A stretch of 64,000 nt of DNA. It comes from Acidobacteriota bacterium (GTDB lineage Bacteria; Acidobacteriota; Blastocatellia; UBA7656). The DNA lies in NCBI GenBank assembly GCA_038040445.1, contig JBBPIG010000004.1:1-64000 (forward strand). Reading direction: 5' to 3'. A program made the translations under genes and the position numbers. The notes under the pieces are model-generated. The model did no database searches. It saw only the letters and a list, made by a program, of their open reading frames with translations, and was not told the origin of the DNA. This document shows, one piece after another, positions 54,536 through 63,013 of the stretch; position 1 is the stretch's first letter, and the number at the start of each line of letters is the position of its first letter.

Positions 54536-56650
54536 CTACCTGATGTAAAACATTCCCGACTGTCCAAACACCGAGTCGTTTGAAGAGTCTGTCAGCCGCA
54601 CGAGCACAGTCTCAGACCTTGGTTTCTTGGCTTTGACGCGAAGCGTACCCAAGCTTGAATCGACGTCCTCGGCCAATACCTGCCACGTACTTCCGCCGTC
54701 ACGCGAGATGCTGACGTCGAGCTTGTTCACGGCTGCGCTCGCGGACCAGCTAATTCTGTACTTTTCACCAGGCGTCCATTGCTCGCCGGCGCTTGGCGAG
54801 TTAACCGCAATCGATGCGGAGGCCGGCGGTTGAGGGCCCACGTTTGGAAGAGAGAACGCATAAACACTGTTATCTATCGATCCGATGAATACGCTCGCTG
54901 CTGAGATCGACACCCCACCCAACATTTGGCTGTGCTGCGGGGTGTTCCAGATTTCGCTCCCGGTCGAAGCGTCAAAAGCGCGAAGCCTTCCGTCAGCGCC
55001 CCCGACGAACACCGCGCCTCCGGCCACTGCTGCCGCTCCTATCACAGGAAGCGATAGCGGAGTGTCCCAAACTATCCGTCCGTCTCGTTGATCGAGCGCT
55101 ACAACTTTACCGGTGGCGACTCTGACGGTCGCGCCAAAAAAGATCTTGCCGTAGGCTGTGGCCGGCGACGAGATGCTGCCGCCTCGTGAGTCGCCGTCGC
55201 TCACCACGGTATCCCAAATCAACTCTCCGGTCGCCCGATGGAGCCCGTAGCAGTGTCCGTCCTTGGATGGGATCGCCAGCATCGGACGACCGTCGATGTC
55301 GAACAAGACCGGCGATGCGCCGAAGTCGAGATTGTTCAGGTCGGCGCGCAGCTTCTTGAACTCCCATACCAGTGCTCCGGTGTCCGCGTTGAGCGCTATT
55401 ACCGCGGACGAATGAGTATCGGCGCCGGTGCAGAAGTTGCCCGTGCCTACGTATATCATCCGCCGCCCGGGGTCTACGGTGGCCGACGACCAGACCGCCC
55501 CGCCCTTGCTTCCGTCGGGCGCCGTCGCAAAATTCCAGAGAACGCGCCCGTCGCTCGCGTCCACACAGACCAGTCTGCCGGTAATGCATGGGTTCACGCA
55601 GTGGCTGGCTAAGCCTATGTATATCTTTCCGTCAAACACCAGGGGTGAACCATAGATGTGAAAAGCCTGGGTGGGATCTGCAAGCTGGGTCCGCCAGATT
55701 GCTTGCCCGTTCGCTGCATTCACAGCGTGAAGCTGCGCCAGACCGTTGCCGAAATACAACTTGCCACCCGAGAGCGCAGCCGTGCCATCGATCCCGTAGG
55801 TGTCCGCGCAGGGATCTATGCGTATAGTGCCCGCGTTGTAGCTCCAGAGTACGGCTCCGTCGCTCTCGCGCAACGCGTACATGTTGCCGTCCCACGAGCC
55901 TACATAAACAACACCACCCGACACGAGAGGCGTACCGGTAACCCAGTCGCCCGTTGGAAACGACCATGACTGTGTCAGAGTCCCGGCGTTGGCGGCGCCG
56001 ACCGCCGACGTTTCCGAAAACGCCGAATGTGCTGAGTCATGCTGATAGGATGTCCACTCGGCTGACGTGCTGACCGCCAGCGCTCCGATGACCGGGTTGT
56101 CGATTCTGCCGCCGACCGTCAGAAAAGACGCTGCGGCAAATAGCGGGTAGCTCGGAGCTTTCGAGCTCGTATGAAAAAGCCCGCCGTTTTTGTAGTACCT
56201 CACCACGTTCGCTTGTACTGCTATGCGAAACACATCGCCTATACGGTAGGAAGTCTCTCCTCCGTAGGCGTTGTTTTCGCGGATCTCAGCGAAGCCAAGT
56301 TCGGTGAGCTTGATGGCGAAGTCTATCTCTGAAAACCCGGTGCCGATGGCTGCGTGTGTAAGCCCGCAGAATAAGACCTTGTTTGAGTCGCCGGCGGCAA
56401 ATTCGAAAAGGGCATCGCCTGATGTCACGATCTGCTGCGATCTCGCTCCGGCATCCGCGGAATCGCTGCGGCCCGCGGTCTTCTGAAGACTGTTCCCGGC
56501 GATCGTGCAGTTCGTCGTGTTGATCCAGATGACGTTTTGCGGCACGCCGGCGCCCACCTGTCCAATTGACGCGGGCGCAAAACAAAGTGAGAGGAGGGGG
56601 ATGGCAATAACAAGGTATTGGGCTGCTCTAATTGGCATAAGGGGGTACAT
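54536..56650 (-). CDS. Secreted PQQ-like beta-propeller protein with lectin-like N-terminal domain
   Basis: A 704-residue protein. Start ATG 56650 is uncertain (56638 also possible; ribosome sites are poor). Signal peptide to about 30. About 33-195 is a lectin-like jelly roll seen in Acidobacteria-type proteins (SEIDFAIKLTELGFAEIREN, GDVFRIAVQANVVRYYKNGGL). About 200-600 is a PQQ-binding-like propeller of repeats such as YVGSWDGNMYALRESDGAVLW, YVGTGNF, IPSKDGHCYGL and FVGGADGRLRAFDASTG. No heme or PQQ ligands were recognised, so it is probably a binding or scaffold protein. The tail (about 615-704) is an Ig-like domain (SPSAGEQWTPGEKYRISW). Confidence 0.83.
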   Translation of the reverse strand: MYPLMPIRAAQYLVIAIPLLSLCFAPASIGQVGAGVPQNVIWINTTNCTIAGNSLQKTAGRSDSADAGARSQQIVTSGDALFEFAAGDSNKVLFCGLTHAAIGTGFSEIDFAIKLTELGFAEIRENNAYGGETSYRIGDVFRIAVQANVVRYYKNGGLFHTSSKAPSYPLFAAASFLTVGGRIDNPVIGALAVSTSAEWTSYQHDSAHSAFSETSAVGAANAGTLTQSWSFPTGDWVTGTPLVSGGVVYVGSWDGNMYALRESDGAVLWSYNAGTIRIDPCADTYGIDGTAALSGGKLYFGNGLAQLHAVNAANGQAIWRTQLADPTQAFHIYGSPLVFDGKIYIGLASHCVNPCITGRLVCVDASDGRVLWNFATAPDGSKGGAVWSSATVDPGRRMIYVGTGNFCTGADTHSSAVIALNADTGALVWEFKKLRADLNNLDFGASPVLFDIDGRPMLAIPSKDGHCYGLHRATGELIWDTVVSDGDSRGGSISSPATAYGKIFFGATVRVATGKVVALDQRDGRIVWDTPLSLPVIGAAAVAGGAVFVGGADGRLRAFDASTGSEIWNTPQHSQMLGGVSISAASVFIGSIDNSVYAFSLPNVGPQPPASASIAVNSPSAGEQWTPGEKYRISWSASAAVNKLDVSISRDGGSTWQVLAEDVDSSLGTLRVKAKKPRSETVLVRLTDSSNDSVFGQSGMFYIR

Positions 56651-56935
56651 TCCTAACTGTTCGATTCACGGGTCACCCTTCCAGGTGAGACTCCGAACGC
56701 CGAATCAGGTCGCGCAAATACGGCGAGATCAGCGCCGTGACACTCCTAGGATAGTTCGAATGTCACTGGAGTTCCGATTCCCGCGGCCTGGGAAGACCCG
56801 ATCCGGATCACCGGCAGGCTCCAACGACGCCGCCGTCATCCGTTCGAGCGATCGCAAACAACTCTGGTCGCATAGCGTACCATCTCATAGTGGCATTGAG
56901 CTTGCTAAAGATTGAGCGTGCCGATAGGTGAACGA

Positions 56936-57943
56936 ATGAGCCAAATGCCTGCTGACAACGAAACACTGACGGCTCTGCAAACCGAACTCCCAGCGAGCCC
57001 GCCAAGAGTACGGGTGCCGGCTTGGCTGCGGCTCGCGGGCTACCTGGCGCTAGGGACGGCGGGCTCGCTTGCGATCGCAATGGGCGCTGCGAGCTACCCG
57101 CTTTCGGGACTGCTCATTCGTCCCAGACTCAAGCGACTCTCTCAACTCAAAAGCCCACACATCAGACACCTGATTCGCCGAAACGGCATAGCATTCGAAG
57201 ATGTCACGATTCCCTCATTCGATGGAACGCGATTATTCGGCTGGTGGATGAGCGCCGATCGAAAAGCGCCGACGGTGGTCGTCCTTCACGGCGTGAAGAA
57301 GAATCGCACGGACGTCTTGCGAGCTGCCCTGGTGCTGCGGCGCGCGGGCTTCAACGTGCTGATCTTCGACGGCCGCGGACACGGCGACAGTGAGGGGCGC
57401 TTTGTGACATACGGCTTTTACGAACGCCGCGACGTCGAATCGGCGATTGAGTGGCTGGCAGACGAGAAAAAGATCGACCGCAATCGGGTTGGAATAGCCG
57501 GAGAATCAATGGGCGCGGCCATCGCGCTTCAAGTCGCGGCTCACAACCCGTGGATACGGGCGGTGTGGGCGGACAGCCCCTTCGCGTCACTGCGCCGCAT
57601 AACCGAAGAATTTGTTAAGCGAGCCACCCGGCTGCCCGGCGCGGTTTTGAACCCGGTGTTGTGGACGACTATTCAGGTTGCGAACTACAGAGGCAGCTTC
57701 GATGTGCACTCGGTGGATCCGTTAGCGCTTGCGGCTCGGATAAAGTGTCCGGTGTATCTGGTGCACGGCACGGCCGACCAGGTGATAGCCAGTTCGCACT
57801 CCGAAAGCATTCACGCGGCTCTGGGCAGCGAGAAGGAAATATGGTTCGTGGAAGGCGCTCGTCACGCCCGATCGATCCGCCACGCCAGAAGCGACTACAG
57901 TGACCGGCTGACTCGCTTCTTCAGAGCAAAGCTGAAGGCTTAA
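56936..57943 (+). CDS. Membrane-anchored alpha/beta hydrolase (DUF/BAAT-like)
   Basis: A 335-residue protein. The start ATG 56936 (MSQMPADN) has AGGTG six bases upstream; the TTG at 56912 does not. One hydrophobic helix (GYLALGTAGSLAIAMGAA, about 36-53) anchors it. The hydrolase carries VVLHGVKKNRTD (oxyanion), FDGRGHGDSEG, GESMGAAIALQ (Ser nucleophile), YLVHGTADQVI (Asp region) and the C-terminal HARSIRHA near the catalytic His. Substrate unknown. It lies upstream of tRNA-Asn with no gene in between. Confidence 0.85.
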   Translation: MSQMPADNETLTALQTELPASPPRVRVPAWLRLAGYLALGTAGSLAIAMGAASYPLSGLLIRPRLKRLSQLKSPHIRHLIRRNGIAFEDVTIPSFDGTRLFGWWMSADRKAPTVVVLHGVKKNRTDVLRAALVLRRAGFNVLIFDGRGHGDSEGRFVTYGFYERRDVESAIEWLADEKKIDRNRVGIAGESMGAAIALQVAAHNPWIRAVWADSPFASLRRITEEFVKRATRLPGAVLNPVLWTTIQVANYRGSFDVHSVDPLALAARIKCPVYLVHGTADQVIASSHSESIHAALGSEKEIWFVEGARHARSIRHARSDYSDRLTRFFRAKLKA

Positions 57944-58086
57944 GCCAACTTCTCGCCCCGCCTTCCTTTTCACATTCCGCTTTCGTCGCGTCGCAGCCGG
58001 GTGCGCGCCCGTTTCAGGCCCGATGGTTGACACTCGCGCGAACGCTCTGTTAGTTTCAGGTTTTCGTTAAACCGACGATTTCTTTC

Positions 58087-58161
58087 CTGAGTAGCTCAAT
58101 GGTAGAGCATCCGGCTGTTAACCGGAGGGTTGTAGGTTCGAGTCCTACCTCAGGAGCCAGA
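58087..58161 (+). tRNA. tRNA-Asn(GTT)
   Basis: A complete cloverleaf. The acceptor stem is TCCTGAG (58087-58093) with CTCAGGA (58151-58157). The anticodon loop CTGTTAA holds GTT and lies on a TCCGG/CCGGA stem. The T arm has GTAGGTTCGAGTCCTAC. Discriminator G58158 is followed by an encoded CCA (58159-58161). Confidence 0.97.
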
Positions 58162-58176
58162 TCCCTCAAAGATTGG

Positions 58177-58203
58177 AGGCAGCCGCTGAGTGGCTGCCTC
58201 CAG
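58177..58203 (+). terminator. GC-rich hairpin after tRNA-Asn
   Basis: GGAGGCAGCC (58177-58186) and GGCTGCCTCC (58194-58203) pair perfectly around GCTGAGT. A T-run does not follow directly, so it may be a processing or stabilising hairpin, or an imperfect terminator. The next 140 bases to the kinase have a short direct repeat GTGTGACCGA. Confidence 0.55.
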
Positions 58204-58341
58204 TTGTGTGACCGATTTGTGTGACCGAGATTTTGGCCTCCTGACATTTTTTCAATAGTGCGTTTTCTGTCGTCGGTCGCGTGGGTATGACGAGCCGACT
58301 TCTGGATTGTACTCTGCCCCAAGATCGCCGCCTGAATCAAG

Positions 58342-60843
58342 ATGGATAAAGAACTGTCAGCCAACACCAATCTCTCGCATTACCGCATCGTCTCCAAAAT
58401 CGGCGCGGGCGGGATGGGAGAGGTTTATTTGGCTGAGGACCTGAAACTCGGCCGCCGGGTGGCCCTCAAAGTCTTGACTCACGAGCTGACAAAGAACCCG
58501 GAACACTTGCAGCGTTTTGAACGAGAAGCGCGTGCCGCTTCGGCACTCAATCATCCAAACATTTTGACGGTTTATGAAATCGGTGAGTCAGCAGGCGCGC
58601 ACTTCATTGCGACCGAGTTTATTGAGGGCGAGTCGTTGCGCCAGCGCATCAGGCGCGGCCCATTGGAATTGCCCGAAGTTCTGGACATAGGCATCCAGAT
58701 CGCCTCGGCTCTTGCGGCAGCGCATGAAGCGGGAATCGTGCATCGCGACATCAAGCCGGAAAACATCATGGTGCGCAAAGACCATCTGTTGAAAGTCCTG
58801 GACTTTGGTTTGGCCAAACTGGTCAAGCAGGAAACGCGCGAACTCGACAAGGAAGCGGTTACGCGGGCGCTGCTCAAAACGACTCCCGGCACCGTCATGG
58901 GAACGACCATCTACATGTCGCCTGAGCAGGCGCGCGGTCGCGACGTGGACGAGCGCACAGACATCTGGAGCCTGGGCGTTGTGCTTTATCAACTGGTGAC
59001 TGGAAGCGTGCCGTTTGCCGGCGACACGATGAGTGACGTCATTGCCTCGATACTGAAAACAGAGCCGCCGCCGCTGGTCCATGAAGCGGAGTCGGTGCCC
59101 CGCGAGCTGGAACACATAGTCAGCAAGGCGCTGCGCAAGAACCGCGAAGATCGCTACCAACACATCAAGGATCTGTTGATTGATCTGAAAGACTGCAAAC
59201 AAGAGTTGGAGTTTCTGTCAAAGCTGGGAGGATCCCTCCCCCCAGAGCAGGCCGCCAAGCAACCATCTTGGCTGACTGCCCGGGGTGCCGCTGTTGAGAC
59301 GAGCGGCGTAACCGGCCTCCACACAACTTCGAGCGCCGAGTACATCGTCAATGAGATTAAGCGCCACAAGCTCAGTGCGACGACCGCTCTCGTTGTTTTG
59401 ATTGGTCTGGTAACCCTTGGATCACTTGCCTCCTCGCGCTATTTTGCCGGCAGCGACAATACCGGCATCGATTCTCTTGCGGTCTTACCCTTCGCTAACG
59501 ACACTGGCGACTCGGAAATGGAGTATCTATCCGATGGCCTTAGCGAAAGCTTGATCAACAATCTCTCGCAGTTGCCGCGGTTGAAAGTGATCGCCCGAAG
59601 TTCTGCTTTCAGATACAAAGGCAAAGACGCCAACGCCGAGGAAGTGGCCCGCGCGTTAGGCGTGAAGAGCATCCTGACCGGAAGAGTCTTGCAGCACGGC
59701 GATAACCTGCAAATCAGCGTCGAGTTAATGGATGCCCGGGATAAGACGCAGGTGTGGGGCGCCCAATACAATCGCCGAGCGACTGATCTGCTGGCCGTTC
59801 AGCAGGAGATCGCCCAGGAAATCTCGCGCAACTTGCGGCTCAAGCTTTCAAGCGCTGAGCAAAGCCGCGTCGGGAATCTGCACACCTCAAACGCCGAAGC
59901 CTATGAGCTCTACCTCAAAGGCCGCTTCTACTGGAACAAACGCACGGGCGAGGCGCTGAAGAAAAGTGTCGACTATTTCAATCAAGCCATAGAAAAAGAT
60001 CCGAGTTATGCTCTGGCGTATGTTGGGCTCGCCGATGCCTACGTCGTGATCCCGTTCTATTCCGTGGGTTCGCCACAGGATTCTTTCCCGAAGGCCAAAG
60101 CGGCCGCCCGGCGCGCGCTGGAGATCGACGATACCCTCGCCGAAGCGCACACCGCGTTGGCCGCCGCGCTGATAGATTACGATTGGAATTTGACCGAATC
60201 AAACAGAGAATTTGAACGAGCCATCGAGCTCAATCCCAACTACGCGAACGCTCATCACTGGTACGCCAGAGAAAACCTGACGATTATGGGGCAATTCGAC
60301 AAAGCTCTCGCAGAGATGCGGCGGGCGCAGGAGCTTGATCCGCTGTCGTTGATAATTAATGCGAACTTTGGCAAGGCCTACTTCAACGCGCGCCGTTACG
60401 ACGAGGCCATCCAGCAACTGCGTAAGACGGTTGAGATCGATCAGGGCTTTTTCGTGGCGCATCATTATTTGGGCTCGGCCTATGCGATGAAGGGCGCTTT
60501 TTCAGAGGCGCTCTCCGAATATCAGAAGGCTCACCAACTGAACGATGATCCCCACGTGGTGGCCCTGACGGGACGTCTCTATGCCGTGTCTGGCAAAAGA
60601 GCGGAAGCGCTGAAAACGCTCGCGCAACTGAAGTCTCTTGCCCGGCAGCGCTATGTTGCTGATTACAGCGTAGCCCTGATCTACGCGGGACTCGGCGAGA
60701 AGGACCAGGCGTTCGAACTGCTTGAAAAAAGTTACCGAGAGCATACAGTGGATATGCTCACTCTTTACTATGATCCGCTCATCGACAACCTCCGATCAGA
60801 TCCGCGCTTCGCCGGCCTCCTGCGACGCGTGGGATTGCAGTGA
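58342..60843 (+). CDS. Membrane Ser/Thr protein kinase with FlgO-like and TPR domains
   Basis: An 833-residue protein, start ATG 58342; the ribosome site is weak. Residues about 10-285 are a eukaryotic-type kinase: IGAGGMGEVYLAED (Gly loop), VALKVL (Lys), HRDIKPENIM (catalytic loop), LDFGLAKL (DFG) and YMSPEQARG. Residues 345-365 (ATTALVVLIGLVTLGSL) form one membrane helix. About 380-500 is the domain beginning SLAVLPFANDTGDSEMEYLSDG, shared with adenylate-cyclase-type TPR proteins. From about 515 on are TPR motifs (EAYELYLKGRFYWNKR, GLADAYVVIPFY). The kinase core is complete, so it should phosphorylate targets; they are unknown. It stands alone, with the minus-strand cluster beginning 70 bp later. 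Confidence 0.93.
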   Translation: MDKELSANTNLSHYRIVSKIGAGGMGEVYLAEDLKLGRRVALKVLTHELTKNPEHLQRFEREARAASALNHPNILTVYEIGESAGAHFIATEFIEGESLRQRIRRGPLELPEVLDIGIQIASALAAAHEAGIVHRDIKPENIMVRKDHLLKVLDFGLAKLVKQETRELDKEAVTRALLKTTPGTVMGTTIYMSPEQARGRDVDERTDIWSLGVVLYQLVTGSVPFAGDTMSDVIASILKTEPPPLVHEAESVPRELEHIVSKALRKNREDRYQHIKDLLIDLKDCKQELEFLSKLGGSLPPEQAAKQPSWLTARGAAVETSGVTGLHTTSSAEYIVNEIKRHKLSATTALVVLIGLVTLGSLASSRYFAGSDNTGIDSLAVLPFANDTGDSEMEYLSDGLSESLINNLSQLPRLKVIARSSAFRYKGKDANAEEVARALGVKSILTGRVLQHGDNLQISVELMDARDKTQVWGAQYNRRATDLLAVQQEIAQEISRNLRLKLSSAEQSRVGNLHTSNAEAYELYLKGRFYWNKRTGEALKKSVDYFNQAIEKDPSYALAYVGLADAYVVIPFYSVGSPQDSFPKAKAAARRALEIDDTLAEAHTALAAALIDYDWNLTESNREFERAIELNPNYANAHHWYARENLTIMGQFDKALAEMRRAQELDPLSLIINANFGKAYFNARRYDEAIQQLRKTVEIDQGFFVAHHYLGSAYAMKGAFSEALSEYQKAHQLNDDPHVVALTGRLYAVSGKRAEALKTLAQLKSLARQRYVADYSVALIYAGLGEKDQAFELLEKSYREHTVDMLTLYYDPLIDNLRSDPRFAGLLRRVGLQ

Positions 60844-60915
60844 GCAATACGAGGCCCATCTTGGCACTCGCAAAATCGGTTTCATCAGGTACATTCGGCT
60901 GCTTGAGGGCAGTTC

Positions 60916-61278
60916 CTACTTCAGCGGGATGGCGGGCAATCGCTTCAGCGTCCGGCTGGCAGGGTCGACCGTTATTCCGACCGATTCAAGCGCAGTGACG
61001 CCGAGTAGCGGTTCCACGGTGTCCGGACCAAAGATGACTCTCCCCGCCGTGACTTCACCCATGAAAGTAATCTCAACCAGCCCGAATGGACACTCCTGAA
61101 GCGTGCCGTCCGCCAATTCGTAGACCATCTTACCGGCAGGCTTCACCCCTATCCTGGTTAACTCGGCGCCAGGCGCGAGCGAGTCCGTAGCGCCAGTATC
61201 GACGAGGAACTCGGCTTCATAAGTTCCTTTCTCAGATCCGAAGCCCTTCAACGTCACGGTTACGTGGGTAAGTCCCAT
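60916..61278 (-). CDS. Retropepsin-like aspartic protease (clan AA)
   Basis: A 120-residue protein, start ATG 61278 (MGLTHVTVTL) behind GGAGAG; the longer frame to 61335 lacks a site. The DTG signature is FLVDTGATDS (Asp27 of DTG), and DGTLQECPFGLV and VIFGPDTVEPLLGVTALES match the flap and second half of clan AA single-domain proteins. A dimer would supply the second Asp, as in retropepsins. No signal peptide is seen. It is the last gene of the minus-strand run at the right end, 62 bases after the nucleotidyltransferase stop; whether it belongs to the same transcript is open. Confidence 0.85.
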   Translation of the reverse strand: MGLTHVTVTLKGFGSEKGTYEAEFLVDTGATDSLAPGAELTRIGVKPAGKMVYELADGTLQECPFGLVEITFMGEVTAGRVIFGPDTVEPLLGVTALESVGITVDPASRTLKRLPAIPLK

Positions 61279-61339
61279 ATCAGACTCTCCGTTACGATCA
61301 CAATGATCCTGGTCCAAACAATTCAGACGTGTCAAGCAA

Positions 61340-62449
61340 TCACCGCCCTTCTCGCAGCGCCCTCGGCAACCGCGCGATGAACATTGCGGTTCGGCCTACG
61401 CATTCACCGATCTGGAAAGGCAGCCTTGGAAGCTCATTCAAACGCCCGCCCGTGTACACCGTCGCTTCGATCGGGTTCGGCCACCGGCGTTTGAGGTCCG
61501 CAAGCACGCCTCGTGGGTGTCGAATGTACTTAGCCATCGGCGCGTGATGAGTCACCGGTGCTTGCGACATGCTGTAAGGCGTTTCCCATTGCTTGAGCAC
61601 GTCTGAAATCAGCCACTGCGGAAGTTTCATCGCATTACTAGCCAAGGGCGTGCCGCCAACTTCCGCTCCCAGTAACCTATGCGCCAGTCCTATCGCGCAA
61701 GTGACCCAGTTCGCCCGCGCTTTGTCTTTTCCCAGACAAATATCCCAGTCGAAGTTCTCAGCCCGCGATTCCAAACTTGCCGCAATGTCGCACAGCCAAA
61801 GCGGTCGATGCACGCTATGCCGAAGCATGTGCACGCATAGAAGACGCAAGTGGTCTTCAGGCGCGAGCACCCTGACCGCAACATCGTCAAGCTCGACGAT
61901 CCTCGACCGCGCGTACAGATCCTCGATTGGCCTTTTGTCCAAACTGCCTGCGCCTTCGTGCAGGTCAACCCAATGAAACACCTTGACGCTCCGCAGCGTC
62001 TCCCTGGCAAGCGCGTGCTGCTCGCGTCGTACGACTAGATCGATGTCGCCATAAGGGCGCAACCCTGCCTCCGGGTAGAGCCGCGCAACCGCCCAGCCTT
62101 TGACAAGCAGCGGCTCCACCCCCGCTGAATGCAGCACGCTCAGTACTTGTTTGATTGAATGTTCGCGAAGCTTGCTGCCGATCGAGTGCAGTCGGTAGGC
62201 TTTCTGAAGTGTAAGACCGGCCGGCGAAGACCCCAGCTCTGTGTGGCGAATATTCCACCATGCAATCGCGCCCGACATCGATCCGACTAGTTGAGGGATT
62301 ATTTCGGCAAGGCTGGACGCGCAACACTCAGGCGCTTGCGGCGAGCGCCTCCAACTACCGGCAAGCGCCGTCGCAATCACATTTCCAATTTGGTGGGTTG
62401 ACTTGGACGCGGCCACGGCACAACAGGTCCTTGGTGCGGAAGACTGCAC
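61340..62449 (-). CDS. Nucleotidyltransferase-fold protein (NTP_transf_5 type)
   Basis: A 369-residue protein. The start GTG 62449 is uncertain; its ribosome site is poor and the true start may lie downstream, perhaps near residue 57. The core is LLVKGWAVARLYPEAGLRPYGDIDLVV: GDIDLVV supplies the Asp pair (135 and 137) of the nucleotidyltransferase fold. HMLRHSVHRPLWLCDIAA is the conserved region after it. Homologs (PF14907-type) are common beside PqqD-like proteins in peptide-modification and exosortase-linked clusters. Their chemistry is not known. The stop of the PqqD-like gene lies 15 bases upstream, so it is co-transcribed with it. Confidence 0.85.
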   Translation of the reverse strand: MQSSAPRTCCAVAASKSTHQIGNVIATALAGSWRRSPQAPECCASSLAEIIPQLVGSMSGAIAWWNIRHTELGSSPAGLTLQKAYRLHSIGSKLREHSIKQVLSVLHSAGVEPLLVKGWAVARLYPEAGLRPYGDIDLVVRREQHALARETLRSVKVFHWVDLHEGAGSLDKRPIEDLYARSRIVELDDVAVRVLAPEDHLRLLCVHMLRHSVHRPLWLCDIAASLESRAENFDWDICLGKDKARANWVTCAIGLAHRLLGAEVGGTPLASNAMKLPQWLISDVLKQWETPYSMSQAPVTHHAPMAKYIRHPRGVLADLKRRWPNPIEATVYTGGRLNELPRLPFQIGECVGRTAMFIARLPRALREGR

Positions 62450-62464
62450 GCCCCTATGCGCGCT

Positions 62465-62953
62465 TTAGTTGCAGAGACCGGCAATGCAAATCCCGTTACA
62501 GCACGAACTGTTTGGGCCGGTTGGGCTGCACCCAGCGTTAGGCGGCAAACACGATGCTGCTTCAACGGCGCTTGGCGCCATTATTGAAGTGATTAAAGGC
62601 AACGCTGCTGCGGCTGCGATCCCCGCCCTGTTGATCAACTCCCTGCGCGTCAGCTTTCGGGAGTCCCGCCGCTCGAACGTCTTATCGATAAGGTGTGCTC
62701 GCCCAAGTTGCTCGAGCGCAAACCAAACGGCGTCGTCATTGATCCCAAGCGCAGATGCGACGTTAACAGCACGGGTTATTTCGGGTACTGCGGTCCTCCC
62801 GTCGCACTGTCTCCACACAAGCCCCGCCGTCAGATTGAGGCAGTGGGCCTTATGCCGCTCTAGATCGTAAACGAGCAACTCTCCCGCCACTTCGCAGGTA
62901 ACCAGCCCCTTCTCGCGCGCCCGGGGCAGAGCTCGCTGTGCTGCGTTTTCCAT
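62465..62953 (-). CDS. PqqD-like domain fused to Tat-like segment and cystine-knot-like peptide
   Basis: A 162-residue protein, start ATG 62953 after AAGGTTAACTC. Residues about 15-95 are a PqqD-like fold (LLVYDLERHKAHCLNLTAG, VWRQCDGRTAVPEI, ALEQLGRAHLID), the type that binds leader peptides in RiPP pathways. From 102 comes TRRELINRAG (Arg103-Arg104) with a hydrophobic run (110-128), a Tat-like signal; VEA-AS at 130-134 is a plausible signal-peptidase site. The last 30 residues have six cysteines (135, 142, 151, 152, 156, 161) spaced C-x6-C-x8-CC-x3-C-x4-C, the inhibitor-cystine-knot pattern. So one chain appears to join recognition domain, export signal and mini-peptide. Neighbours are a nucleotidyltransferase and a C25 peptidase. 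Confidence 0.8.
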   Translation of the reverse strand: MENAAQRALPRAREKGLVTCEVAGELLVYDLERHKAHCLNLTAGLVWRQCDGRTAVPEITRAVNVASALGINDDAVWFALEQLGRAHLIDKTFERRDSRKLTRRELINRAGIAAAAALPLITSIMAPSAVEAASCLPPNAGCSPTGPNSSCCNGICIAGLCN

Positions 62954-63013
62954 GAGTTAACCTTCCCGTGGGGATTAGGACGCCTCGAACCTTGGGAACA
63001 TCGCTCGTCTCTT

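Noticed and set aside
58087-58341. tRNA-Asn 3' end as an integration site
   Set aside because: A short direct repeat (GTGTGACCGA) follows, but there is no integrase, phage gene or second tRNA end copy in the window.
58056-58370. Minus-strand frame with GLEPTTLRLTAGCSTIELL
   Set aside because: It is the antisense translation of tRNA-Asn, a well-known false protein.
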